Source: Lycium barbarum
Lineage: Eukaryota > Streptophyta > Magnoliopsida > Solanales > Solanaceae
Direction of reading: 5' to 3'
Assembly (NCBI RefSeq): GCF_019175385.1
Contig: NC_083345.1
Coordinates: 5,805,205 to 5,869,204 of the forward strand
DNA length: 64,000 nucleotides
The translations under genes were made by a program, and so were the position numbers. Shown here in pieces: positions 34,484 through 46,087 of the stretch (the stretch's first letter is position 1; every line of letters begins with the position of its first letter). Below the pieces are notes generated by a model. The model searched no databases, was not told the DNA's origin, and saw nothing but the letters and a program-made list of their open reading frames with translations.

Positions 34484-34677
34484 ACGTGATTATCAGATGT
34501 CAAGGACTATGATAAACGTTAAATTTTTTTTTTCTCTAATAAAACTTACAAATACTCAAGCATAATATCTTCTGCCTCTGGTTCTAAGTAGGAATGACTG
34601 AACTCGCTCAAATAAATACTATACAAAATAGTGTGGTCAACTATCCTTTTAGCTCAACTTGACATTTATCATTAGAA

Positions 34678-34708
34678 CTAGCCATATATGCCCATGCGAT
34701 ACACGGGC
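34678..34708 (-). mobile_element. Helitron 3' terminus
   Basis: On the minus strand a hairpin GCCCGTG-TATCG-CATGGGC (one mismatch) is followed nine bases later by CTAG and a host T. This is the standard Helitron 3' end. The element body would extend to the right. The 5' TC end was not found, because the region beyond about 35030 is the tandem array. Confidence 0.6.
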
Positions 34709-35039
34709 CGAACATATTTATTCACTTTAATTAGCTTGTCTTTAAGATTTGTATTTTGTAAATAATTTTTAAAAATTTATCGTAGTCATGACAATGAAAG
34801 TTGTTCATCAATGTGAAAAAAAAATTAGTAAAGAAGTTGAGGGAAAATTAATATTTTGATTTTGATTTTTTCTTTTAAATTGTTTAATATCTTATATGTA
34901 TACCGACAAGTTGATATTCATCTCAATCAATTAACTGTTCAGATCCAACATAAGAGCTATTGTTGTATATATTGGATTTTTTAAAAGCAAAACTAATAAA
35001 ATATTTTTATTAAATTAATTAAAAAATATGAGGAAATAA
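34709..35039. other. AT-rich stretch, possibly Helitron body; no gene
   Basis: No ORF or domain. Probably the interior of the Helitron whose 3' end is at 34678. Confidence 0.35.
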
Positions 35040-37075
35040 ATGTATCGGATAATTAAAATTGAAGTGCATACGTCTATGGAATAAATATTAAGTATTATGA
35101 CATATTTAAATCACCAAATTTTAATTCCGAAATGAAAATATAAAGTAATACATCTTATAAATATAAAAAAACAATAATCAGATAATGCAAAGGAGAGTAA
35201 GATAAGTAAAGTATTGACAAAGAAGGAAAATGAGTTTTTCTTTTTTCTTAATACTTTAAACGTGAAAAAAGGACGAACTATAGCAATGTAAATTTGTACT
35301 AAAAGTTATATAAATGGCACACTTTAACTAACTACTTTTTTATCCCACTTAGACGTTTGTTATAGTCTCTCTCCAATAGACTATTTTCAAAAATATTTAT
35401 TAGAAAGGATTAATTTTATTTTGGTTTTATAAATGAACAAGTAATTTCGACACACACATATTATATTTTTCAACAACGCGAAAAGTCAAGAGTGAACAAG
35501 TAAAAGTGCACGGAGGAAATAAATGTGTCGGAGAATTAAAATTGAAGTGCATACGTCTATGCAATAAATATTAAGTACTATGATATTTTAGAAATGTCCA
35601 AGTGGGATTAAAAAATAATTGGGTAAAATGTACAAGTTATATAGCTTATGGTACAAGCATTCATTGCGTGTACAATTTGTTAAGCTTTTGGTACAAGTTT
35701 GGGAAACTGTGTTCGTACCCCCAAGTCACTTATATATATTAGAAAAGAAATATGGGAAGAAAATAAATATTCAGCAAAAACGTGAAAAGTCAAAAGTGAA
35801 CAAGTAAAAGTGCACGGAGGAAATAAACACGTGTCAGAGAATAAATAGAAGTGCACACGTTTATACATGAGAAAAGAATAAATATTCAATACTATGACAT
35901 ATATCAACATGAGATTTATTAATTCTTAAAGAATGTGAAAAGTCAAAAGTGAACATATTAAAGTGCACGGAATAAATTTGTGTAGGAGAATTAAAATTTG
36001 AAGTGCATACGTTTATACATGAGAAGAGAATAAATATTAAGTACTATGACATATGTCTACGTGAGATATAAAAATAGTTGGATAAAGTGTACAAGTTATA
36101 TAACTCATGGTACAAGCATTCATTGCGTGTACAATTTGTGAAGCTCATGGGAAGAAAATAAATATTCCGCAAAAACATGAAAAGTCAAAAGTGAACAAGT
36201 AAAAATGCACGGAGGAAATAAAAATGTATCGGAGAATTAAAATAGAAATGCACGTGTATACATGAGAAGAGAATAAATATTCAGTATTATAGCATGTATC
36301 CACATAGGATTTATCAATTCTTAAAGAATGTGAAAAGTCAAAAGTGAACATATTAAAGTGCACGGATGAAATAAATTTGTGTAGGAGAATTAAAATTGAA
36401 CTGCATATGTCTATAAATGAGAAGAGAATAAGAGTCTGTTTGGATGAGCTTATGCCTATAAGTTGTTTGCAGCTTATAAGCTAAAATAAATAAATTGGGG
36501 TAGTCTAACTTATTTTTTTTTGGCTTATTAGTTGTTTTCAGCTTATAAGCTGCTTTAGATAATCTAAGTCAAATGGACCCAATTATTTTTGTGAACTTAT
36601 TTTAAGCACAAATGACTTTAAGCTCAAACACTCAAAAAAACTAAAAACAGCTTATAAGCAACAAAAAAGCTAAAAACAGCTTATAAGCAACTTATAAGCC
36701 AATCCAAACGGGCTCTAAATATTCAGCTAGAATACGAAAAGTCAAAAGTGAACAAGTAAAAATGCACGGAAAAAATAAATGTGTCGAAGAATTAAATTTG
36801 AAGTGCATACGTCTGTACATGAGAAGGGAATAAATATTAAATACTATGATATATGTCTACGTGGGAGATAAAAATAGTTGGATAAAGTGTACAACTTATA
36901 TAGCTCATGGTACAAGCATTCCTTGCGTGTATTTTGTGAAGCTCATTGTACAAGTGGGGGCAGTTGTGTTCGTACCCCCACCGCACTTAAGCATTCATTG
37001 CGTGTACAATTTGTGAAGCTCATTGTACAAGTGGGGGCAGCTGTGTTCGTACCCCCACCGCACTTGTATATAATG
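35040..37075. repeat. Complex tandem array
   Basis: Repeated blocks of two kinds alternate. One contains GAAAAGTCAAAAGTGAACA, GTGCACGGAGGAAATAAA, GGAGAATTAAAAT and GAAGTGCATACGT (near 35478, 35780, 35935, 36178, 36330 and 36735). The other contains AAAGTGTACAAGTTATAT, GGTACAAGCATTCATTGCG and GTACAATTTGTGAAGCTC (near 35625, 36080, 36885 and 36990). The spacing is 150-300 bp and irregular. A last short duplication (about 36935-37075) repeats GTTCGTACCCCCACCGCACTT. Non-coding. Confidence 0.85.
36434..36715. mobile_element. Tourist-type (PIF/Harbinger) MITE
   Basis: 282 bp. The ends are GAGTCTGTTTGGAT and the inverse of GAGCCCGTTTGGATTGGC, flanked by TAA at 36431-36433 and 36716-36718. Removing the MITE and one TAA restores the array word GAGAATAAATATTCAG, so the empty site is visible within the array. 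The interior is rich in AGCTTATAAGC palindromes. Confidence 0.88.
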
Positions 37076-37122
37076 TAAAAATAGAACTTGAAAATTGGAT
37101 CACTTTGCAGCTAACAACCTTG

Positions 37123-40100
37123 TCAAAGTTTCTTCTTGGGGCTTGATATCTCCTTAAATGCCGATGGACAGAGTTCACTTACCGTGCATTTTGCACAGCG
37201 AGGTCTCAGAGGAGTACATATGGTCTGTCCAAAGCCTACCTGTAAAGGCCATAGCCACAAAACTGAAGCAAGAATAACCAGAGGGGAGAGAAAATTCATC
37301 TTCAGTTGAGCTATCCTCACTCTGAGTAGTCCAATTTTGGAGGCACAGTTAGTTTTTGAAAATTTGTTGTAAAAGTAAGTCAAATGTACCTTTTTGATAA
37401 ATGATTATTTGGAGAAATATTAAAGACGAGTAAAAGTAGTTTCTATTCTGGAGATTGGATATGATGATCAACTATGCTTCAGAGAAAGAATGAAGGGAAA
37501 ACGTACCAAAAGCAAATTAATGGAAACCCATTCTTCTTTTGGAAGCCATTGCTGCAAGGAGACCCTAGTCTCTTCGGGGGATCTTGTTCCCTGACAGAGT
37601 AAAACAAGTAGGAACGGAGTGCTGTGAGTATATTTTCTAAGAAAATTATTGGTTTCAATCTAAACATATCGTTATTATGCATTTCTCACATCTGACTAAG
37701 TGGGAACGGTAACATTTGAAATCAGGAGCTGTTAAATGTTCCATTTTTTTTTTTTTACGAAGGGAGTAATTTATTAACGAAGAGGAAATCGTACACCAAA
37801 AAGTAGAGAAACCTACACCAAATATTATCTTCTACAAAAGATACCCAATCTTCTATACAAATAGGGATATCATCAGTACACCAAAAAGCAAAGCGTCACA
37901 AGAGGCTATTTTTCAACTTTACAAAGTGATAGTCAACCCCTTCAAATAGAATTAAGCATACCTGCTTTGTTCCAGGCCGTGAGACCCAACCAAGCCGATT
38001 GCTAACACGATGCACGTGGGTGTCTACACAAATCCCTTCAACTTTGTTCCATGCCATAATCATAACCTAAAGGAAAATGCTATTTTGAATAACTTAGAAA
38101 TGTGCAGTGAAAGGAAAATGACAGAAGCATACTTCCTACCAAGTGAGCTATCTTCGGACCAACACCTGGAAGTAGAAGCAACTCGTCCACTGAACTAGGA
38201 ATGTCTCCATCATATTTAGAGATACATATCTTTGCAACTTGTTTTAGGTGCTTAGCCTTTCTTGTGTAAAATCCAACCTGACAATAAAAGTTGTCAAGTC
38301 ATTCGGAGTGAGGGCAAATGACAAATCTTTTTGGGACTAAAGTGAATAAAGTAAAATCATTAAACTGACATCACTGAGCACATACCGGGTATATCAAGCT
38401 CTTTATGGTGTCTTCATCAGCTTTATCCATTGCGCCAGCACTCAGCAAACCATTTTCGAGGAGCCGTTGAGTCGCTTCTGCAGATTCAGAGGACATCATT
38501 ACATATCAATAGGAAGTCAGAGAAGAATATCACAGCCTCAAAGAATTGCGGAACACTTTCAATGGAACAGATTAATGTCTGACTTCAAGTAATCATCTCC
38601 TCAAAAGATGGATGTGAGATAGCTTCTTGAAATCATCTTTTTCTGCTACTCATATATTGGTATTCTCCTAGTTATCCCATTTTGATAAACTTGTTTTTTA
38701 TGACAAGTTATTCTATGAGGATGCGGGCGTAACGGAGTGGACAAGATTGGAGTGCCTCCGTGGTGGACAAGACGGGGAAGCGAGACTGAGATGGTTCACG
38801 CATTTGAAGAGGAGGAGCATAGATGCCCCAATGAGGAGGTGTGAGAGGTTGGCAGTGATAGGTCTATGGAGAGGTAGAGGTAGACCGAGGAGGAACTAGG
38901 AAAGGTGATTAGACAGGACATGACACGGATGGAGGTCAAGGATTAGGGTAGAAGCTTAGTAGGTAGTTGAGCAATTTCTCTCTTTTGGAGAGCATGGTTC
39001 TAGCTTAGAGTACCTTATCTGCCGCCTCTTCTCCTTACCAATATTATTAGTATTATTATTCTATCTTTATTTTATTCTTTAAATTTATTACTACCGTTGT
39101 TTCTTCTACTTTGGCTATCTTTACTATTTTTGTTGTCAATACTATCTTCTCTTCGATATTTTTATCATAGCTTCTTACCCTTATATTTCTCAAACTTCCT
39201 TTGAACAACGCTTTTCTTGAGCCGAGGGTCTATCAGAAACAACCTCTCTACCCTGTAAAGGTAGGGATAAGGTCCGGGTACAACCCACCCTCCCCAGACC
39301 CCACTTGTGGGATCACAACGGTATGATGCGGAGGGCGTAGCAGAACTGGGTGTATCAAACAGAAGTCACTAGCTACAAAAGCAAGGAGTTTGCTACACTC
39401 GGTAAAAAGATCTCCGATGAACTATAAGATCAAGATGATCTTGATGACAAAAATAAATAGAATTTAGGTAGTAAGATGACAGAAATATCAGAGTAATCTC
39501 TAAGATAGGAAGAGGAAAACATATCTGGATAGGTTACTAACTCATTCCAAAGACACAACCTATCACAAAGAGAACATGAATGTAGTCCTATAAAGAGATA
39601 ATCACGTTATTAACAAGCATCATATAGCTGAAACTTCCAACACTAGTAATCTCAACACTTGCCATGTGTAACATGACCCTTTGTCTGGCTTGATAACAAT
39701 GACCCAACCAGTTCAGCAAATCTTCTTTCCTGATGAGATTGTGAACAGAAAAAGTGAAGAAGAAAATAGTAATCAACATCAGCATCCATGCACACCCTTC
39801 CAGCAACTACAAAATAACTAAGTTGTAAAGATCAAAAATGTATAACATCCTATCAGAAGTGTTAAATTATTATACGAGCTTACTCGTAAAAAAAGTAAAA
39901 GGACACTTTCGTTCTTAACTTATTTTTATATATGAGCACTCAATTCTAGATTACATTTTAGAGAACTTTCATCATTTATTTTTCAATTTCTCTCATTGGA
40001 TGTTATATCTCGCCTTTCCCTTATTTAGATGTAAAAGTGTCCTTCCCACAAGACCATCTTGTCAAGGAAAAGCCTAAAAGCAATAAGCTGAATTTGTTGC

Positions 40101-43100
40101 CACAGAGGACTCTAGTGTCTTTAGATGCTAGAAAATCACCTCCTTGCTTGATAACTAGGGGTCGGTTGATTGCTGGTTAAAGTTATGCAGGTGTTCGTAA
40201 TGCAGGAATTAGTTATGCAGGGTTTAATTATGCATGTATTAGTTACTCCATCTTCTATCATGCATAAAATAATACATAGATTCCCCCATAACTTATACAT
40301 GTATTAGTTATGCGGGATTCTAAATCTCTAACCAAACACCGTATTTGGCGTGTTGAATTTTATACATAGCAAAAGAATGCTACCAAACATGGTACAAGCT
40401 ATGCAGGTTTTCAATACATGAAAATCACCCCCTAACCAGCAACCAAACAACCCCTAAATTTAGTTAACACTTTTTAGGGAAAATACAATACAGTCAAAGA
40501 AGACAATCACTAACCAAACGTCAAATCTGCAAAGATGTATGCACCTTAGGTTGAAGAGAAGTCATCCCTTCATCCGGGTCAATGGAGTCCACAGGCGCAT
40601 GTTCTGATGATCTCATTCTGCGTATCCCTTCAATGACCCTTTCCCAGTTGGCAGGACGTTGAACTGCATCAAATTTGCCATATTTTAGTCTTCAAATTTG
40701 CCATATCTTAGTCTTACTATCCATAAAGTTTGTTAAGCATGAGAACTATCCTCAATGATTAACAAAAAAAAAAAAAAAAAAAAAAGCAGTTGCAAACAAA
40801 TAAGAGAGCTAAGTCCTTTTTCTTTCAACAGCAGAATCTACATGGAGATATATCGTGCAACGTTCAATATCAATATGAAAACTGGAACAGCAGAAAGATA
40901 AAAGATAAGGAAACAGAAATAGTCCTTGGTACTCACTTGACCGAGAATAAATATTGTCACTTTTATTTGCAAAATCTTCAATGTCTGGATGCCTGAGAAA
41001 CTGCAATAAGTTGAAAAAACACATGATTTGTTTTTACTCTTGCAACCTCAAGAACCAAGGATCTATAGTAACCGATATTTAAAATAGACTGTGAAGTACA
41101 TAGACCACAGAAAAAATTTCTCTTTCGCGAAATGATCTTTCCCAGTTTTTCTTTTTGAGAATATAACAAAATAATCTTAAAGTCAAACCTTGTAATAATT
41201 ACTTCAATTTTAATAATGTGCTTGATCACTCTCGTAGGTCATTCCAATCTTTCGGAAGCAAAGTTGGACAATCAAATTGGATTGAGTGTACAATTAAATT
41301 GTGCGAAGAGATGGAGCTAAAAGTCATAATCCAGGAGCTCTTAAGATGCTCGCTTTCACCCCATGTTACATGGACTCGATTGAGTATTAGAACGGACAGG
41401 CATAAGATACAGGTAGGTTCACATTTTTTTTTTGTTTTTAGTGTATCATGTAGGATCCATATAAAGTTCCCGTACCTACTTCAAAACACTTCTTTTTTTT
41501 TGAGAAGGGAGGAAAAAGAAAACCCTAATAAACCCTTTCAATAGCCACATTTAATATTAATGTGAAGCTAGAACGATGAGACACCGGTATGTCAAGGAAA
41601 GATGAAGAGACCACCTAATAAACCCTTTACTAGTATGTTCTATCAGTAATGCTCGTTTTCTGTTAACAACTTTTCGTATCAACCTATTTTTCTCTTTATA
41701 GCATGCTGCTTTAAAGTTTTAATCTATTCAGCGGGAAGTCCAGATGGATTGAGGTCACAAGGTGCTGCTAGTTCCACTGAATAGCCAAAAGGAATATAAC
41801 ATTCTAAACCGACATAGGAAGCAATATGCAAACTTCTATTGCTACTTCCATCTAAAATCTTCCCTTTTTTCGCATAGACAAAATAACATTTCACATAACG
41901 TTTGACATAGTTTAGATTGAAAATCCATATCCTTACTATTTGGCCTTCCACATCATCTTATGCAAGATCATTTTCTTAGTCGATCTTGAAAAACCTGAAG
42001 ATTTCTGAAATATCCATCAGTATTGACTACTGTCTAAACCACTACCATAAGCTTCTAATATACTGATAGTAGGACCGTATAGCAGAAACAAGATTTCAAG
42101 ATGACAAAGGAGAGAATTGTCAGTCCTCCAGGAAAGTTACTTGGAGATATCATAACTTCTTTAGTTCTATAGTATACAGTGAATTCTATCACCGGAGATT
42201 ATCATTAGAGTAATTAATCTTAAATAGCCGCCCACCAAAAAGAATAGGCGGCAGATGTATAATAGTATGTATTTAAGTGTGTAACCATGTGTAATATGTG
42301 TATATCGGCTAGCGGCTATAAATATTTTTGCCCAAGCGGCCAAATGTGTAACTTCCCCTTACATCCCCAGAATATTCTACAGTTACATTACACGCTCAAA
42401 AGGTTTCCCCTCAAATTCAAAACCTTTTTGAGGGAATAAAAATCTAGTCTTTTCTATAATGCAACAAATTAATGCTCAATCAAGCCAGTAAGCCCCTCAG
42501 GTGAAACCTCAACTGAATTGTACTCATTTCAAGAATTCCCAAGGAGAGGGCCACTGAATGGTTAACTCACTTGATCCCAAGACAACATAATACATTGCAC
42601 TCACAAGAGTAGGTAGATGCCGAGGCGGATTTAATACATAAGTTATGAGTTCATCCAAATCCAATATTTTGGCTCAAACCACATATACGTGCAAAAATAT
42701 TCGTACAAATAATAGATTTCGGACCCAGTAAGTCGAATGAATTGTGGTAAATTTGAGAAGTCGAATCAGTAATGTTCAAGTTTTGGATCCAACCTCTGTA
42801 TGCATATTAGCTTGTCTATGTAACAACATTCTAACAAATATCGTTGATCTACTTCAGAGTGGCTCCCAATCAAGCTAAATTTTCTCACACAAATTTCATC
42901 AGAAACATGATAAGACCAAGCAGCATTACGGAATTAAACTTTTGCAAGATAAAAGAATGATCATAATCATAAACAAATGGAATCTCCATTTTTTAGGAGA
43001 AGAAATTACCATACTTTTTCATCTGGAGATTCTGTCTTAACCTCTTTGGCTATAATTTCCACTCTCCTTTTTCTCACTCTCTTCTTAGGAACAATGCCAA

Positions 43101-43925
43101 CAACTTCAGAACCTAAAATTAACGGTTGTTTGATGACTACATAAACCCTTCATTCCAATAAGACATACCACAAAAGAAAAAAACAAAACTCTTCTTTACA
43201 AGGCAAAAAGAAACACATTCAAGCTGAAATTCTTCAAGGTTCAATACCAGAAACTAATTATACTTTGACAATTAGCAAGAAAATGTCCACATTCAGGAAA
43301 AAAATTACACCTTTAAGCTGAATTTTAAGCACCCTTTTGACCATAAAAAATATTTATACACTTTTTTTTTGGAATAATTTTACACTTTCTTTTAAAATAT
43401 GTATATGGCCAAGAAAATTACAAATTGAACTTGAAGTTGGATTCCAAAATTTGAAAAACAACTTATAACCTGTTTTCCAACTCTATCTTCGTAATTCCAA
43501 ATAAAATGCTCTATTCTCTCATTTGCAAAAAGTATAACCTGTTTGGCCATGAAAATTCGAAATAAATACCTGTTTTCAATTTTTCACTTTCGGTACATTC
43601 AAAGAACCAAATATATTTTTGCAAAAATTATAACCAAACAACTTCAAAAATTCTAAATAAAGTGAAAAATATTTGGTTTCTATGACCAAACGCCTACTTA
43701 ATATTTAGCTTTAAAAAAACGTCGGCATTCAGGTAAAAAGATTGTTTAAGCTGAATTTTAAGGTTAAAACTTGAAATTAGATGTTAAAAGTTCAAGATTT
43801 AAATAACAAACATAAAGGAACATTATACAGAGAAAACAACATATTCTTGCAAGAATTTTAAAAGCTATTTTTCATTTTTGGGCACCTGGGTTTTGCATCA
43901 CATGATTTTGTCGTGCTTTTGGCAT
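37123..43925 (-). CDS. NTH1: Endonuclease III-type DNA glycosylase/AP lyase (NTH1), ten exons
   Basis: Removes oxidised pyrimidines and cuts at AP sites in base excision repair. CDS exons (minus): 43925-43886, 43112-43010, 40992-40937, 40663-40545, 39729-39663, 38477-38386, 38277-38140, 38066-37962, 37590-37507, 37239-37123. Together they total 921 nt, 306 codons, all phases consistent. A basic stretch [12 protein letters not shown] (residues 21-32) may be a nuclear signal. The glycosylase fold starts near residue 107 ([18 protein letters not shown]). The helix-hairpin-helix [11 protein letters not shown] holds catalytic Lys201; catalytic Asp220 is in VDTHVHRV. The 4Fe-4S cysteines are C276, C283, C286 and C292 (C-X6-C-X2-C-X5-C). 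Introns are GT-AG except intron 5, which starts GC (39662-39661). Gly stands where most plant copies have Asp (SSQTKD). The first exon is short and without a clear transit peptide, so the true start could lie upstream. No stop or frameshift. Confidence 0.9.
38720..39330 (+). mobile_element. RTE-type LINE 3' fragment in NTH1 intron 5
   Basis: On + the sequence reads [24 protein letters not shown] and GRGRPRR, the usual C-terminal end of plant RTE LINE proteins, followed by stops. A 3' part follows with GGTCCGGGTACAACCCACCC and TCCCCAGACCCCACTTGTGG. It is antisense to NTH1 and wholly intronic. Confidence 0.7.
39730..40544 (-). other. NTH1 intron 4 with a TIR element
   Basis: At 40155-40457 lies a MITE-like element. 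TAGGGGTCGGTTGATTGCTG at the left is matched by the inverse of TTAGGGGTTGTTTGGTTGCT at the right, and ATGCAGG words recur inside. No coding sequence. Confidence 0.6.
40993..43009 (-). other. NTH1 intron 2, about 2 kb
   Basis: Large intron with no recognisable gene. Short ORFs (41218-41544, 41951-41724) show no domain. A palindromic word pair GCCGCCCACC / GGCGGC sits near 42226-42252. Confidence 0.55.
43113..43885 (-). other. NTH1 intron 1 with MITE-like sequence
   Basis: Contains GTTTGGCCAT and ATGACCAAAC in inverted positions (about 43548-43700), the style of the GGCCATAGA elements at 52.4 and 54.5 kb. No gene. Confidence 0.45.
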
Positions 43926-44254
43926 TGCTGTAAAGGAAATGAATCGAATTGGAAATGGAAGTGAAGAGGGATATGCAGTGTGTCTAAGAAAAGAGCGTGA
44001 CATTTTTGGAGGGACTGGCCTTGGTTTAAGCCACGTCTCTTTTATTGAAAAGTTAGAAATTGCATTTCTTAATTCTGTTAGGGCAGTTAGGCTCTACCTT
44101 GTTGGCATCATTTAAGTCGTACAAAAATTATAAAACCAGTCCGTTATATTTTGTGTTGTGTATCATTTAAAATAATTCTATATATATATATATATATATA
44201 TGCTCGAGCAGTTTTAGTTCTTTTCTTGTGATTTACATTATACTAGATTTAAGA
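43926..44254. other. Region upstream of NTH1, including its promoter
   Basis: Only about 330 bp separate the NTH1 ATG from the Helitron end at 44255, so the promoter must be short or lie within repeats. An (AT)n run sits at 44178-44201. No clear TATA box for the minus strand was identified. Confidence 0.4.
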
Positions 44255-45152
44255 CTAGATGATGAAAGTACGTGCTAGCACGGCCCCAACACAAAATATT
44301 GTACTATACTTTTCTTTTTAGTCTGTCTTAAAAAAAAAATTATGTTTAGAAATCATTTAATTTGAAATTTTCCCTTTTACCTTTAATGAAATGATTTAAA
44401 TCTACACAAATATTTATGACTTGTTTTAGACCACAAGTTTCAAAGATCTTTCTTTTTTGTTTTAAACTTCGTGCCTAATCAAACTATGTCACATAAATTA
44501 GGACAGAGAGAGTACCTTTTAGTAATATAATTATGGAATTTTTATTATAGAAAGTATTATAATTCAATTAATTAAAAATATCAATAAATTATTTTACTTA
44601 GTCTGCTTCTCCCATATATGACTTTCCTGATTTGGTTCTACAATTGAAAAGATTTGAAATACACCTTCTCCTACCGAATTTCATGCCATCATCTCTTTCT
44701 ACTCAACAATACTGAAAAGCGCTTTCATATGTTAGCATCTGTTGTAGTCTTAAATTTTTAAGTATAGACCAACTTCATTATTTTAAGAAAATATGTGTAT
44801 ACGTATGTGTCTAAACTTATACCCAAAGGTCTAAGTTTTAAATCTTTTGGTTTTATGATTTCTTTAGCGGTTTTTGTGTTCAATTTAAATCGTTATTTCT
44901 TTTTTCCTGAATTTCTCTTCTTTAAATTTTTTCTAAGCGTGCCTTTACTATTTTCTGAACTTATTATCATTATGTAAATGTACTTTTTTTTTTTTTTTGC
45001 AATTGTCTCCTACTTCTTCACGTGGACCCCACCTTTTTTTTTTTTTTTGGTAATTGTTTCCTAATTCTTCACGTGAACCCCACCTTATTTTTTTTAATTA
45101 CTATTATAGAAGAGTGGGTTGACGACCAAACCCACTCTTCTATAATAGTAGA
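44255..45152 (-). mobile_element. Non-autonomous Helitron, 898 bp
   Basis: On the minus strand it starts TCTACTATTATAGAAG (5' end at 45152, preceded by host A). It ends with a CCGTGCTAGCACGT palindrome, a short spacer and CTAG (44258-44255), followed by host T. The related sequence at 51540-51640 lacks it and reads straight through from TTTAAGA to AATGATA, an empty site. The interior includes two direct repeats of about 50 bp (CTTCACGTGGACCCCACC, about 44984-45084). No helicase is encoded. Confidence 0.75.
45099..45150. repeat. Perfect 22-bp inverted repeat with 8-nt loop
   Basis: Arms 45099-45120 and 45129-45150 (TACTATTATAGAAGAGTGGG then TT) are exact complements around GACGACCA. The hairpin lies immediately inside the 5' end of the Helitron. 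Confidence 0.9.
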
Positions 45153-45790
45153 TAGAAAAATGATAGTTTTATAAATTTAAGGGATAATGTTACGAGAGTC
45201 CTCAAGTTTGGCTTTGTAACACTAACCTGCCTCATAGTTTACAGAAAAGGGTCAAATACCCCTCGTTATACTTTCGGTCCAAATATGCCCCTTTCATTAT
45301 ACTTTGCCACAAATTTGACCTTAATTTTGACGGAGGGACACGTGTCAAGCTTAGAATAAAATGATCCAACCCCAATTTAATTAAATGATTTCTTTAAAAT
45401 TCCACCTATTTAACCTGACCCATTTTCTTTTCTTTTCATCTTCTTCTCTTTTCAATACCTGAAGCTTCAAACCTTCTTCTTTCATGATATTTTTATAAAT
45501 TTAAAGCATAATTTTAGAAAAGTCCCCCTAAATTTGGCTTCCTAATACTAATCTACCTCATAGTTTACAATATTATGCTTATCTCCCTTGTTTTAATTTT
45601 TTTTTTTTGTAACCATTCTATTAACTTATTTATCATAATAAATATAAAAAAAACAAAAGTTGACGAATTTAAACTTTACTAATATGTACTCTTTTATTTA
45701 ACAAATTCTTTAAGAATGAAAATCTAAATAGACTCCTCGATGTTCAAAAGTTTCTCATAATAGTACTTTTTAAGTGCTGAAAGTTATTTT
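45153..45790. repeat. Dispersed repeat, copy 1
   Basis: Continues left of the Helitron to about 44195 and matches the flanks at 51545-52045 and 55126-55276 plus 57932-57975. It contains one arm of the TIR family with GAAAAGGGTCAAATACCCCT (about 45243-45495) and then AAATCTAAATAGACTCCTC (from about 45719), which is the uninterrupted target of the copia-type element at 55277. Confidence 0.7.
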
Positions 45791-45799
45791 ATAAATAAG

Positions 45800-46087
45800 C
45801 ACTTACGTATTTAGATATAAGTGTTTAAAGGGTTTTTAGAAGTAAGGGTAGTATTAAAATTAACAAAAAATATAAGGGAGAAAAGGGTAAAGTTGTTGGT
45901 CAAACCAAAATGGTTTTTAAGCCAAAAAAAAATGTTGGGGTTGAGCAACTTCTTGATTTTGGCATATTTTAAGCATTTTTTAACTTAATTTAAGTTGTTT
46001 TCTATTTTACCAAACACTCAAATAAGTTAAAAAAAAAGGCTTATAAGCTGATTTGACCAACTTATAAGCCAATCCAAAACGGGCTCT
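45800..46087. repeat. Tourist-type MITE, degraded copy
   Basis: The right end is CAACTTATAAGCCAATCC followed by AAAACGGGCTCTTA, as in the element at 36434. The left end is too diverged to fix. Confidence 0.45.

Noticed and set aside
35040..37075. Repeats with spacers resembling a CRISPR array
   Set aside because: Units are 150-300 bp, irregular and diverged, in a plant genome with no cas genes; it is an ordinary tandem array.
41218..41544. 108-codon + ORF inside NTH1 intron 2
   Set aside because: No domain, no conserved neighbours and antisense in an intron.
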